A stretch of DNA of 64,000 nucleotides from Pseudoclavibacter sp. AY1F1. GTDB lineage: Bacteria; Actinomycetota; Actinomycetes; Actinomycetales; Microbacteriaceae. Under the pieces are notes generated by a model. The model was given only the letters and a program-made list of their open reading frames with translations. It did no database searches and was not told the DNA's origin. The translations under genes and the position numbers were made by a program. Position 1 is the stretch's first letter. Each line of letters begins with the position of its first letter. Positions 1 to 8,776 of this stretch are shown piece after piece. The stretch is taken from the NCBI RefSeq assembly GCF_002931075.1, contig NZ_PSTQ01000002.1, positions 1 to 64,000 of the forward strand, given 5' to 3'.

Positions 1-90
1 CCCGGTTACATTCCGAACCCGGAAGCTAAGACTCTCAGCGCCGATGGTACTGCAGGGGGGACCCTGTGGGAGAGTAGGTCACCGCCGGAC
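1..90 (+). rRNA. rrf: 5S ribosomal RNA, 3' part (5' end outside window)
   Basis: The first 90 bases match the 3' three quarters of a bacterial 5S rRNA: the CCGAACCCGGAAGCTAAG segment is the conserved loop B/helix III region, and the GAGAGTAGGTCACCGCCGG stretch is the usual 3' helix. The 5' end lies before position 1, so this is the tail of an rRNA operon whose 16S and 23S genes would be upstream. The 3' end is placed at about 90 by analogy with other 5S genes. Confidence 0.95.
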
Positions 91-100
91 TTCTTCATAT

Positions 101-159
101 GCCGGGGTTGGTTGTTGAGTGAGCAGAGATGCTCCTCGATGACCAACCCCGGCTTTTTT
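101..159 (+). terminator. Rho-independent terminator of the rRNA operon
   Basis: GCCGGGGTTGGT (101-112) pairs with ACCAACCCCGGC (142-153) and is followed by six T residues. It sits directly after 5S rRNA and fits intrinsic termination of the rrn operon. The loop is about 29 nt and contains a small secondary hairpin. Bases 160-259, up to the stop of the convergent DUF58 gene, hold nothing recognisable. Confidence 0.9.
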
Positions 160-259
160 GTACCCAAAAACTCAGCCAACGAATGCTGCCTGCCCCGACC
201 AATTGTCGCTGGCTGTGGCTTTCTGACGCAGTCTTTAGCCTCCCAGTGAGCCGCGGCGG

Positions 260-1567
260 CTACAAGCGGCCGGAAGCCTTCAACTCGATGTAGTGGTCAG
301 CAATAGCCGGCGGCAACGCCGTGGGCGTCCCCGTCACTGTCTCGCCACCAAGCCGACGAACCGTCTGGCGCACCCGCTCCTGGTCCAGGAGGGCACGCTC
401 CGCGGCAGATGCCGCGTACGTCTGCTCGCGCGTATCCCTCCGCACGGACACCTCGTGGACGTCCGGGTTGAGCACCGAGCCAAGCACAACAACGTGCTTG
501 CTCGTCAGCTGAGGAAGAGCCGAGATGACCGGCTCAAGGGTGCCGGCGGTCTCCAAGGTCGACAAGATGACGACAAGCGAACGATGGGTGGTCACTCCAC
601 GGACGAGGCCGGGGATCGCGCGCCAATCCGTCGCGATGAGCTCGGGCTCCACGTCGGCGAGGGACTCCACCATCCGGCTCAGCAGTTCAGCTCCGGAGAC
701 TCCCTGGATGCGCGCGCGTACGCGGCGATCCCAAGCCACCACATCAACACGGTCACCAGCGCGCGTCGCGAGGGCCGCCAGCAGCAGTGCAGACTCGATC
801 GCGGTATCCAGCCGGCTCTCGTCCGCGACGCGCGCTGCGGAGGTCCGCCCGGTGTCGATGACGATGACCACACGGCGATCGCGCTCCGGCCGCCAGGTCC
901 GCACGACCAGGTCCTGACGGCGCGCAGTGGCACGCCAGTCGATGGAACGGACGTCGTCACCGCGGACATACTCCCGCAGCGAATCGAATTCGGTGCCCTG
1001 ACCGCGGACCATGAGCCGAGTCGCGCCGTCCAGCTCCCGGAGGCGCGCAAGCCGAGACGGGAGGTGCTTCCGTGAATTGAACGGAGGCAGGACCCGCAGG
1101 ACGCCCCTGTTCGGCAAGCTCACCTGGCGCGCGGCGAGGCCCATGGGCCCCCAACTGCGCAGCGTCACCAATTCAGCGCGACGCTCACCCCGACGGGACG
1201 GTTGGAGCGGGAACTCAGCGAGGCGTCGCTCGCCCGGCGACACGTCCAGCTTCGCGCGCAGCTGCGTCCCACCGGCCGTCGGCTCCCAGCCGTCGCGCGC
1301 CTCCAGGCGGAGGGTGCGCGAACCCTGGTTGGTGATGGCGACCCGGCTCACTGCATCCTCGCCCAGCCGAACCCGAGCAGGCAGATCGCGCTCGAGAGAT
1401 ACCTCGCGGGGCGCGCCCGCGAGCAGCACATCCGCGATGGAGGCGAGGAGGACAAAGAGGAGCCAGATCGCCAGCGTCAGATACGCCGACTCGGTCGTCT
1501 GCCCGAAGAGCACAACGGGTACGGCTCCGACCGCCGTCAGCAGGACAAGACGTCCGCTCACCACCAT
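260..1567 (-). CDS. DUF58 domain-containing protein, MoxR-associated
   Basis: The 435-residue protein has two N-terminal membrane segments (about residues 4-45) and then a soluble region with the DUF58 signature: a YVRGDDVRSIDWRATAR motif followed by VIVIDTGR, the start of a von Willebrand A-like fold with a MIDAS-like aspartate. DUF58 proteins are commonly encoded beside MoxR AAA+ ATPases and are thought to be their client or adaptor; the exact role is not known. I chose ATG at 1567, preceded by a GGGAAG ribosome-binding sequence, because the upstream extension overlaps MoxR and is rich in Arg and Ser. It lies 55 nt downstream of moxR and is the last gene of a five-gene minus-strand operon. 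A long plus-strand frame across this gene is a GC-skew shadow. Confidence 0.88.
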   Translation of the reverse strand: MVVSGRLVLLTAVGAVPVVLFGQTTESAYLTLAIWLLFVLLASIADVLLAGAPREVSLERDLPARVRLGEDAVSRVAITNQGSRTLRLEARDGWEPTAGGTQLRAKLDVSPGERRLAEFPLQPSRRGERRAELVTLRSWGPMGLAARQVSLPNRGVLRVLPPFNSRKHLPSRLARLRELDGATRLMVRGQGTEFDSLREYVRGDDVRSIDWRATARRQDLVVRTWRPERDRRVVIVIDTGRTSAARVADESRLDTAIESALLLAALATRAGDRVDVVAWDRRVRARIQGVSGAELLSRMVESLADVEPELIATDWRAIPGLVRGVTTHRSLVVILSTLETAGTLEPVISALPQLTSKHVVVLGSVLNPDVHEVSVRRDTREQTYAASAAERALLDQERVRQTVRRLGGETVTGTPTALPPAIADHYIELKASGRL

Positions 1568-1622
1568 GTGCTCACGCTTCCCTTCAGAGTGTCGAAATGC
1601 AATGCTCCGAGCCTGCTCGAGA

Positions 1623-2576
1623 TCAGATGGGCACCTGGACCTGCGCGAGGACGGAGCGCAGGATCGCGTCTGCCCCGACGCCCTCAAGCTCCGCCTCTGG
1701 ACGCAACTGCAGGCGATGGCGCAGGACCGGGAGGGCCATGGCCTGAACGTGGTCGGGCGTCACCGCCTGGTATCCGCTCAGGTACGCAAAGGCCTTGCTC
1801 GCGGACATGAGCGCAGTAGCCCCGCGAGGGGAGACGCCCATCCGCACGGACGGCGACTGCCTCGTGGCCCTCGCGATGTCGACGATGTACGCGAGAACGT
1901 CAGCCCTGACGTCGACGGCGGCGGCCTGAGCTTGAGCCTGACGGAGTTCCTCCGCCGAGAGCGCGCTGCGCACGCCTGCCGCCCGGAGGTCTCGCGGCGA
2001 GAAGCCCGCCGCGTGCCGGCGCAGCACCTCGAACTCCGCGTCACGCGAGGGGAGGTCCAGCACCAGTTTGATGAGGAAGCGGTCGAGCTGCGCTTCCGGG
2101 AGCGTGTAAGTGCCCTCGTACTCGATCGGGTTCATCGTGGCCGCAACCAGGAAGGGGGCCGGGAGCGCCCTTGTCACGCCATCGGCGGAGACCTGGCGTT
2201 CCTCCATTGCCTCGAGCAGCGCGGATTGGGTCTTCGGGGGTGTGCGGTTGATCTCATCCGCGAGCAGGATGTTCGTGAACACCGGGCCCTCACGGAACTC
2301 GAACTCGCCAGCAGCGGAGTCGTAGACGAGCGAGCCCGTGATGTCACCCGGCATGAGGTCGGGGGTGAACTGAACGCGCTTCGTGTCGAGGGACAGCGTC
2401 TCACTGAGCGCACGCACGAGGAGCGTCTTGCCGACTCCCGGTACACCCTCGAGCAGGGCGTGACCGCCGGCGAGCAACGCGACAAGCAGACCGTCGACGG
2501 CCCGTTCCTGGCCGACCACCGCCTTCGCGACCTCGCCTCGGACTCGCTGCAGGGCTTCACGGACATCGGTGCTCAT
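1623..2576 (-). CDS. moxR: MoxR-family AAA+ ATPase
   Basis: This 317-residue protein is a full-length MoxR ATPase. Walker A GVPGVGKT lies at residues 44-51 and Walker B LLADEINR at about 104-111 (D107, E108). The sensor 1 region (AATMNPIEYEGTY) and LPEAQLDRF follow, and the C-terminal AAA lid occupies the last 100 residues. MoxR proteins act as chaperone-like ATPases that assemble or activate neighbouring von Willebrand A-type proteins, here probably the DUF58 protein. The ATG overlaps the stop of the upstream DUF4350 gene by 4 nt, which implies translational coupling. Family assignment is secure; the substrate is inferred from the neighbourhood only. Confidence 0.95.
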   Translation of the reverse strand: MSTDVREALQRVRGEVAKAVVGQERAVDGLLVALLAGGHALLEGVPGVGKTLLVRALSETLSLDTKRVQFTPDLMPGDITGSLVYDSAAGEFEFREGPVFTNILLADEINRTPPKTQSALLEAMEERQVSADGVTRALPAPFLVAATMNPIEYEGTYTLPEAQLDRFLIKLVLDLPSRDAEFEVLRRHAAGFSPRDLRAAGVRSALSAEELRQAQAQAAAVDVRADVLAYIVDIARATRQSPSVRMGVSPRGATALMSASKAFAYLSGYQAVTPDHVQAMALPVLRHRLQLRPEAELEGVGADAILRSVLAQVQVPI

Positions 2577-3898
2577 ACGGGGTCTCCGGACTTCTCGGCT
2601 GGTGCGCTCGGGTCGGTTGCGCTCGGGTCGGTCGTGCTCTGGTCGGGGGCGTTCGAGGCAGGGGAGGATGTTCGAACACCGCTCGGGTCTGCCGCTGCCG
2701 CGACTGCTCGCTCGAGCGTCAGCAGCGCCTGGCTCAGGTTGAGCAGCTCGGCCTCACTGCCCGGCACGGCATCGAGCAGGGTCCAAGACACAGCGGCCCG
2801 GTTGGCGCCGAGAATCGCGGCGCTCGAGGTGATGATCTCCTGCACGTGGCTGGCGCGCGCCAATCCGAGAGACTTCGCGAGTCGCGTCGTTGTTCCGACC
2901 CTGAGGTTGTCGATGGCGCGCAGTCGCGCGCGCTGCTGCGCGTAGAGCCGACCCCGCCCATGCATCGTTTCGGACGCCTCGACGAGCACCGGGAGGCGCT
3001 CTTCGACGAGGGGACCGAAGCGGCGCCCGCGCCACACCATGACGCCAAGCAGCGTCGCAAGCGCGATGAGAATCGTCGGTGTCAGCCAAGGTGGAACGAA
3101 GGAGTCGAGGGAGGGCTCAACGCCGAATGCGGCTTCGGCGTCAGCGGCGCCGGGTACATACCAGACGAGCGATTCGGTCTGGCCGAGCACGGCAAGCCCC
3201 ATGGCGGCGTTGGCGACACTCAGCACTTCGCCATTGCTCAGGTTGTCCGTCGCGCCGAGCGCGGCGAGTTCCGTCCCGGAGGGGAGGGTCGTCTCGACGT
3301 AGGCGAAGCGCTCCGATTCCGGGTAGCAGGCACTGCCGACAGTGGCTGCTTCGTCGTCGAGCTGGTAGAGCCGCGCTCCCCGCTGCGAGATCTGCGGGGC
3401 GATCTCTCCGAGCGGCAAGGTGCAGTCGGGGCCAGCATCGACGGCGTCGTCCTCCTCGCCGACCGCTCCGAGCCCGCCGAGAGTGATCGACCCGCCCAAC
3501 GCCTCCAGAAGTCCCCTGCCCGGAGCGATCAAGAGAATGCGATCCGCGTCGAGCTCTGAGATACGGGCCGCGAGATCGTCGACGGCGATGCCGTCCCGGT
3601 CGTGGACAACAAGCGTGGTCTCGCCGCCAGCGTCCTCGAGCTGGGATCGCGCCTCGTCTGCGGTGGTCGCCGTGCTGGTCTGCACGCCCTGATCGCCGAG
3701 AACGGTAAAGATCGCCTTCGCGCCGTTCGGGCGAGCGGAGTCGACCTCCAGGTACGGCGAGTTCGCGTTGGCGACTCCTCCGGCGATGAGTGCGCTCGAC
3801 ACGGCGACGACTACCGCCCCCGCCGCGATGAGCAGCCAGGGGCGCGCGCGTCTGACTCGCTCGGAGAAAGTGGGGGTGGCACCCTGGACCTCGGTCAC
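2573..3898 (-). CDS. DUF4350 domain-containing membrane protein
   Basis: A 441-residue protein starting with GTG inside a GTGA overlap with the preceding gene. A transmembrane segment lies at about residues 18-42, followed by an extracytoplasmic domain with the DUF4350 pattern (NGAKAIFTVLGDQGVQT, then LLIAPGRGLLEALGG). A second membrane segment at about 283-302 leads to a cytoplasmic C-terminal region. The family is a standard member of actinobacterial moxR/DUF58 operons and has no established biochemical function. The C-terminal 25 residues are a low-complexity Ser/Asp/Thr/Pro tail. Gene order and overlaps suggest a membrane complex with the DUF4129, DUF58 and MoxR products. Confidence 0.85.
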   Translation of the reverse strand: MTEVQGATPTFSERVRRARPWLLIAAGAVVVAVSSALIAGGVANANSPYLEVDSARPNGAKAIFTVLGDQGVQTSTATTADEARSQLEDAGGETTLVVHDRDGIAVDDLAARISELDADRILLIAPGRGLLEALGGSITLGGLGAVGEEDDAVDAGPDCTLPLGEIAPQISQRGARLYQLDDEAATVGSACYPESERFAYVETTLPSGTELAALGATDNLSNGEVLSVANAAMGLAVLGQTESLVWYVPGAADAEAAFGVEPSLDSFVPPWLTPTILIALATLLGVMVWRGRRFGPLVEERLPVLVEASETMHGRGRLYAQQRARLRAIDNLRVGTTTRLAKSLGLARASHVQEIITSSAAILGANRAAVSWTLLDAVPGSEAELLNLSQALLTLERAVAAAADPSGVRTSSPASNAPDQSTTDPSATDPSAPAEKSGDPV

Positions 3899-4572
3899 GA
3901 CAGGCGTCCAGCCAACGGGGTCAGCGCGCTGGGCTTCGTCGCCTCGAGAGCCGAGTCGAGGCTACGCAGGTGCTGCCAATCATCCTCTGACGCACCGAGG
4001 CCGAGGTAGCGCGCCGCGTTAAAGGAGCTGGCGGCGCGATGCAGTCCGTGCGCGTGTGCGGGAAAGGCCGCTATCGTCGCGTCGGCGACAGTCGTCGCTG
4101 TCATGCCGGGGCTCAGCGCGATGACCGTTCGGTTGTTCACGGCTCGCGCCAGCGCTCGGAACTGCTCGATGACCGCAGTCTCGAAGTCCTCGCGCGCCGC
4201 CGCCGCAGCAGCAGAAGCTCGCAGCTCCTGCGCCGATCGGTTGTCACCGTCGAAGAGGTCAGGCGGAATCGTCGTACTGCGCCTGGCCCGCTGGACGAGG
4301 ATCGGCCGGCCGACGAGCAGAGCGATGACACCGAGAACGACGATGGCACCGATGATGAGGGCGATCGGCGAGAAGCCGCCCGGAACACCTTCGATGGGCT
4401 GCAAGATGTCGTTCACCCAGTTCCAGAAGTCTTCGATCCAGATGTCGAGCCAAGTCGGTGAGGCCTGCGTGTACTCGCTCTTCGAGAGCTCGCGCTGGAG
4501 GAGCTCGCGCGCCGAATCCTCGTCGATGTCGAGCGGAGGCTCTGCGGAGCCGGCCCAGAGGCCAAGCAGCAT
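3895..4572 (-). CDS. DUF4129 domain-containing membrane protein
   Basis: The 225-residue protein opens with an acidic extracytoplasmic stretch containing ARELLQRELSKSEY, a motif typical of DUF4129. A single membrane segment follows at about 76-98, then a cytoplasmic region with REDFETAVIEQFRALAR, also a family hallmark. DUF4129 resembles the C-terminal cytoplasmic part of some transglutaminase-like membrane proteins and commonly accompanies MoxR, DUF58 and DUF4350. Its ATG shares one base with the stop of the upstream gene (TGATG) and its own stop overlaps the DUF4350 start by 4 nt. Molecular function is unknown. Confidence 0.85.
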   Translation of the reverse strand: MLLGLWAGSAEPPLDIDEDSARELLQRELSKSEYTQASPTWLDIWIEDFWNWVNDILQPIEGVPGGFSPIALIIGAIVVLGVIALLVGRPILVQRARRSTTIPPDLFDGDNRSAQELRASAAAAAAREDFETAVIEQFRALARAVNNRTVIALSPGMTATTVADATIAAFPAHAHGLHRAASSFNAARYLGLGASEDDWQHLRSLDSALEATKPSALTPLAGRLS

Positions 4573-5933
4573 CAGCGCACGTATCCCGGCGCCGCCATGG
4601 GCTGCAGCTGCTGTTCCCGCTGGACATCGAAGTGAGCGTCGGTGATCTCAGCTCCGGCGGCAGACTGCTCCGCGTACCGCTGCAGAGTGACACCCAGCCC
4701 CTCCTTGCGCATCCGCAGGTCGAAGTAGAGGATCGTCGCGTTTCCGCTCGTCAGCACAAGCACGATCGCCCCGAGCAGTACCTGGAGGGCGGACGTGACC
4801 AGCAAGATGACGGAGAACGCCACGATGGTGCCTGCGTCGGGTTCCGACGCCTGCCCGCTGGCCAGCGGCGTGAGGAGCACCTGCCCCATGCTGACCGCCA
4901 ACTGAGCGACTGTCGAGACCGCCCCTGTCGCGAAGTTCAGGATCACCTGGACGACGACCACAACACCGAGGACTCGCCAGAAGTTCCCGTGGGAAAGGCC
5001 CCAGCTGCGACGGATCGCGGCGATCGGACCGAGCCCCTCGAGGACGATGGCACTCGGAGCGAACATGATTTTGATACCGACCCACACCATGAGCACAACC
5101 GTCGCACCGCCGAGCAGCAGCGTGAAGATGACGCCGAGGCCGATGGAGCCAGCGATCGTTGCTTCGTCGCCACCAGAGCCAGCGAGGACGACGAACATGA
5201 TGAAGGGGATGAGCAGCCAGCCCACGGCGATGAGCAAGAGAGAGCCGACGCCGACGATCACGGCGTAGCCGATCAGGCGCCAGATGCCCCGCCATCCTGC
5301 ACGCCAGGCCTCTTTGAAGCCGAGCTTCTCGCCGATGGCGCCACGTGCCACGACTCGCACAAGAATGCCCTGCAGCAGAGCTGAGCCGATGCCCGCGAGG
5401 GCCAGGCCGAAGAGCGCGGCGAGCGAGGTGAGCGTGATCGAGGAGATCAGCATCGGTGCGATGTCCTCTTGGCTTCCCGCGAACGGGATGCGCGTGAACA
5501 TGAGCAAGCCGACGACGACGGGGAGCAGGCTCGCGAACAGCGTCGTGACGCCCATGACGATCACGGCGCTGCCCAACGTGGTCTTGGGTGAAGTCCGGAA
5601 CAAACGGAAGGTGGCCGCGAGGGCATCGCCGAAAGCGAGTGGGCGAAGCGGGAACAGGCCGGGCGCTGGCGCCGGCATCCATTGCCCACCCGGTTGCTGA
5701 CCGTAACCGGGTTCTTGCGGCGGGCCATACTGCCAGCCACCGGAGCCGGGTGCGCCGTACTGTGGCGGCTGCTGAGCCGGCCACTGCCCTCCCGCTGGCC
5801 ACTGCCCTCCCGCTGGCCACTGCCCTCCTGGAGGTGCGGCGCCTGGTGCCTGCCCGCTGGGGGTCTGCGCTCCGGGGCTCGGCGGATACGCGTGGTTGGG
5901 CTCTGGTGCGTGCTCGTATGGGCCATGCGTCAC
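4572..5933 (-). CDS. Multipass membrane protein with proline-rich N-terminus (GPDase membrane-domain-like)
   Basis: The GTG at 5933 is chosen because GGAG lies just upstream; the longer frame runs into the mtrA coding region and has no protein character. The 453-residue protein starts with about 100 cytoplasmic residues rich in Pro, Gly and Gln, including three AGGQWP repeats. After an LRPLAFGDALAATFRLFR motif come about six membrane segments. This arrangement is that of proteins annotated as glycerophosphoryl diester phosphodiesterase membrane-domain proteins, which lack the catalytic domain. It is the first gene of the minus-strand operon and diverges from mtrA. Function is unknown; a scaffold role for the MoxR module is a guess. 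Confidence 0.8.
   Translation of the reverse strand: MTHGPYEHAPEPNHAYPPSPGAQTPSGQAPGAAPPGGQWPAGGQWPAGGQWPAQQPPQYGAPGSGGWQYGPPQEPGYGQQPGGQWMPAPAPGLFPLRPLAFGDALAATFRLFRTSPKTTLGSAVIVMGVTTLFASLLPVVVGLLMFTRIPFAGSQEDIAPMLISSITLTSLAALFGLALAGIGSALLQGILVRVVARGAIGEKLGFKEAWRAGWRGIWRLIGYAVIVGVGSLLLIAVGWLLIPFIMFVVLAGSGGDEATIAGSIGLGVIFTLLLGGATVVLMVWVGIKIMFAPSAIVLEGLGPIAAIRRSWGLSHGNFWRVLGVVVVVQVILNFATGAVSTVAQLAVSMGQVLLTPLASGQASEPDAGTIVAFSVILLVTSALQVLLGAIVLVLTSGNATILYFDLRMRKEGLGVTLQRYAEQSAAGAEITDAHFDVQREQQLQPMAAPGYVR
5779..5832 (-). repeat. Three tandem 18-bp units coding GQWPAG repeats
   Basis: Three head-to-tail copies of an 18-bp unit (plus strand GGCCACTGCCCTCCCGCT) are seen at 5779-5796, 5797-5814 and 5815-5832; the third has diverged at its end. 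They encode the GQWPAG repeats in the N-terminal tail of the minus-strand membrane protein and keep frame, so copy number could vary between strains without disrupting the gene. Confidence 0.85.
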
Positions 5934-6051
5934 CGCTCCATCGTGGCACACTGCTCGGCGCGCACTCTGGGTTGAGCCTCTGAGGCGACTATGCCCGCTA
6001 CGCTGAAGGAACCGCTCGGTCTCGTGCGGGTTCTGGAACAGGGAGGGTTCT

Positions 6052-6741
6052 GTGGGCGAACGCATCCTCGTGGTCGATGACGACCTCGCGCTCTCGGAGA
6101 TGATCGGCATCGTTCTCAGGGCCGAGGGGTACGAACCCGAGTTCTGTGGCGACGGCGCCGCTGCCCTTGGCGAGTTCCGACGGGTGAAACCGGAGCTTGT
6201 GCTCCTCGACGTCATGCTGCCAGGCCTCGACGGCATCCAGATCTGCCACCTGCTGCGTGCCGAGTCCGGCACGCCCATCATCATGCTCACCGCGAAGTCG
6301 GACACGACTGACGTGGTTCGGGGTCTCGAGGCGGGTGCCGACGACTACATCGTCAAACCCTTCAACCCGAAGGAGCTTGTCGCCCGCATCAAGACTCGCC
6401 TGCGCGCGAGCCAGCCTGAAGTGCAGAGCATCATCCGCGTCGGCGACCTCACACTGAACGTCAACGCGCATGAGGTGCTGCGCGGTGAAGAGCAGATCAA
6501 CCTCACTCCCCTCGAGTTCGACCTGCTCCTCACTCTCGCGGCGAAGCCGCAGAAGGTGTTCACACGCGAAGAGCTGCTCGAGCAGGTCTGGGGCTACCAG
6601 TACAAGGCGGATACACGACTCGTGAACGTGCACGTCCAGCGCCTCCGAGCAAAGGTCGAGCACGATCCGGACCACCCGAAGATCGTGGCGACGGTTCGAG
6701 GCGTGGGCTACCGCGCTGGGAACACGACCGCGTTCTCCTGA
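6052..6741 (+). CDS. mtrA: MtrA response regulator (OmpR family)
   Basis: The 229-residue response regulator has a receiver domain with acidic residues D9-D11, phosphoacceptor D53 (LLDVMLPG), T80 and K102, and a winged-helix DNA-binding domain from about residue 125 with LTPLEFDLL and the RLVNVHVQRLRAKVE recognition region. Identity as MtrA rests on the very close sequence and on the mtrB and lpqB genes that follow directly. MtrA controls cell division, wall metabolism and osmotic responses in actinobacteria and is usually essential. It starts with GTG, preceded by GGGAGGG. The 118-bp divergent region to the upstream operon should contain promoters for both directions. Confidence 0.97.
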   Translation: MGERILVVDDDLALSEMIGIVLRAEGYEPEFCGDGAAALGEFRRVKPELVLLDVMLPGLDGIQICHLLRAESGTPIIMLTAKSDTTDVVRGLEAGADDYIVKPFNPKELVARIKTRLRASQPEVQSIIRVGDLTLNVNAHEVLRGEEQINLTPLEFDLLLTLAAKPQKVFTREELLEQVWGYQYKADTRLVNVHVQRLRAKVEHDPDHPKIVATVRGVGYRAGNTTAFS

Positions 6742-6742
6742 C

Positions 6743-8776
6743 GTGAGCGCAGTCAGTCCGCGCGCGACGAGCTCTTCTTCTCGGCCTTCCGACGTCGATA
6801 CCGACGGCATCCGCGTCCCATACAGGTGGCGCTCCGCCCGCGGTGTCTGGCGCAACCTCGTTTTCCTCTGGCGCACGTCGCTGCCGTTCCGGACGATCGC
6901 GCTCTCGGTCGCCCTGACGACCGCGACGGTGCTGTCCGTTGGGTTCGTGATGTCGAACTCCATCGCGAGCGACCTGTTCAACTCGAGGCTCCGACCTCTC
7001 GTGTCGGAGACCGAGCGTGCCGTGACCGCCGCGCAGACCGTATTCGCCTCTGGCGAAGAGACGGACAGCGCCGCTCTTGAGACGCTGCAGACGCTCGCGG
7101 TTGATGCCGCGCAGGACTCGGCCGCGAACAGCTACGGCGTGATCTTCATGCAGAGCGCTTCGACGGCCGGGCAGCAGTCGAACGAGCTGCGGGCCCTCGC
7201 GAAGGGGCCCGTCTCCGCGGACCTGGTCTCGACGGAATTGCGTGCCGCCGTGAGCGCCGGGGTCGACACCACTGCGACCGGCACGACGTCGGCGTCCCCG
7301 CAGACGCACTACCAGTCGATCGCGCTCGTGGACGAGCTCGGTAACGAGGTGCCCGGCATCGTGATCGGCTCCACCGTGACGGTGCAGAGCCTGGGCCAGT
7401 ACGAGATGTACTTCGTCTACTCGATGGAGGAGACGCAGCAGACCCTTGATTTCGTTCAGCGCACCCTGGTCGTCGCGATGTTCGTGCTCGTTCTCCTCGT
7501 CGCCGTCATCACCGGCTTCGTCATGCGGGCCGTGATCCAGCCGATCCGCGAGGCGGCGAAGACCAGCAGGCGCCTGGCCGCGGGGCACCTCGAGCAGCGC
7601 GTTCCGGAGTCGGGCGAAGACGATATCGCGACGCTTGCGAGATCGTTCAACGAGATGGCCGACAGCCTCCAGGATCAGATCGAGCGCCTCGCGAACCTGT
7701 CCCAGGTTCAGCAGCGCTTCGTCTCGGACGTCTCGCACGAGCTGCGCACCCCGCTCACGACCATCCGTCTCGCGGGTGGGATGCTCTTCGACCGCCGCGA
7801 CGACTTCGACACGGTGACTGCTCGATCGGTCGAGCTCCTGCACGACCAGATCGAGCGCTTCGAGATCCTCCTCGCGGACCTGCTCGAGATCTCGCGTTAC
7901 GACGCTGGAGCGGTGGAGATCCTGCGCGAGTCGAACAGCCTCGCCACGGTCGCCGACGATGTCATCGGGGCCATGACTCCGGTCGCCCTCGACCACAGCA
8001 CGCGCCTCGTTCTGAACGCGCCGGGCGGCTACGGGGAGTCGGAGTTCGATGCACGCCGGATCAATCGCGTCGTCAGAAACCTCCTCGGCAACGCCATCGA
8101 GCACGGCGAGGCGAAGCCCATCGTCGTCTCGGTCGACTCGAACGAATCGGCGGTTGCCCTGTCAGTGCGTGACTACGGCATCGGGATGACGGAGGCCGAG
8201 CGCACCAGGGTGTTCGATCGCTTCTGGCGCGCCGACCCTTCCCGCAAGCGCACGATGGGTGGGTCCGGGCTCGGGCTCGCTATCTCTCTCGAAGACGTCC
8301 GCCTCCACGAGGGGCGGCTGGAAGTGTGGTCGGAGCCAGGCAAGGGAACGAACTTCAGGCTCACCCTGCCGAGGTTCGTCGGCGGGAAGATCATGGGCTC
8401 CCCACTCCCGCTCGAACCTGGGGATGCCGGTGCCGCCACCATCATGATCGACCAGGAAGACGTCTCCTCTGAAGCGTTTACGGACGAGGACGTGGACACC
8501 CAGCCGATCGAACTGCCCGACCTCGTCGGCATGCGCTCCTCGAACGCGGAGCCGCTCGTCTCCTCGGCCCCCACGAACTCCATGGACGTCATCGAGAACG
8601 TGGACCTGGACGAGCCGGCTCAGGTGCCAGCGCCCTGGGACGACGCTGAAGCCGTCGTCGTGACGAGTTCGGCCCCCGAGTCTGTTCCGTCGCTTCCCAG
8701 CGGGGAGCAGGACGATGCGGTGGGCACTAACGACACCGACGAGAGCCGCGAACCGAACGAGGAGGACGCGAAGTGA
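6743..8776 (+). CDS. mtrB: MtrB sensor histidine kinase
   Basis: A 677-residue sensor kinase beginning with GTG one base after the mtrA stop. It has a first membrane segment at about residues 54-76, an extracytoplasmic sensor region to about 237, a second membrane segment at about 238-262, a HAMP domain, a HisKA domain with phosphoacceptor H332 in SDVSHELRTPL, and a HATPase domain ending near 550 with GGSGLGLAIS. It phosphorylates MtrA. The last 125 residues form an acidic, low-complexity tail rich in Asp, Glu, Ser and Pro that is not part of the kinase fold. The stop overlaps lpqB by 4 nt. Confidence 0.96.
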   Translation: MSAVSPRATSSSSRPSDVDTDGIRVPYRWRSARGVWRNLVFLWRTSLPFRTIALSVALTTATVLSVGFVMSNSIASDLFNSRLRPLVSETERAVTAAQTVFASGEETDSAALETLQTLAVDAAQDSAANSYGVIFMQSASTAGQQSNELRALAKGPVSADLVSTELRAAVSAGVDTTATGTTSASPQTHYQSIALVDELGNEVPGIVIGSTVTVQSLGQYEMYFVYSMEETQQTLDFVQRTLVVAMFVLVLLVAVITGFVMRAVIQPIREAAKTSRRLAAGHLEQRVPESGEDDIATLARSFNEMADSLQDQIERLANLSQVQQRFVSDVSHELRTPLTTIRLAGGMLFDRRDDFDTVTARSVELLHDQIERFEILLADLLEISRYDAGAVEILRESNSLATVADDVIGAMTPVALDHSTRLVLNAPGGYGESEFDARRINRVVRNLLGNAIEHGEAKPIVVSVDSNESAVALSVRDYGIGMTEAERTRVFDRFWRADPSRKRTMGGSGLGLAISLEDVRLHEGRLEVWSEPGKGTNFRLTLPRFVGGKIMGSPLPLEPGDAGAATIMIDQEDVSSEAFTDEDVDTQPIELPDLVGMRSSNAEPLVSSAPTNSMDVIENVDLDEPAQVPAPWDDAEAVVVTSSAPESVPSLPSGEQDDAVGTNDTDESREPNEEDAK

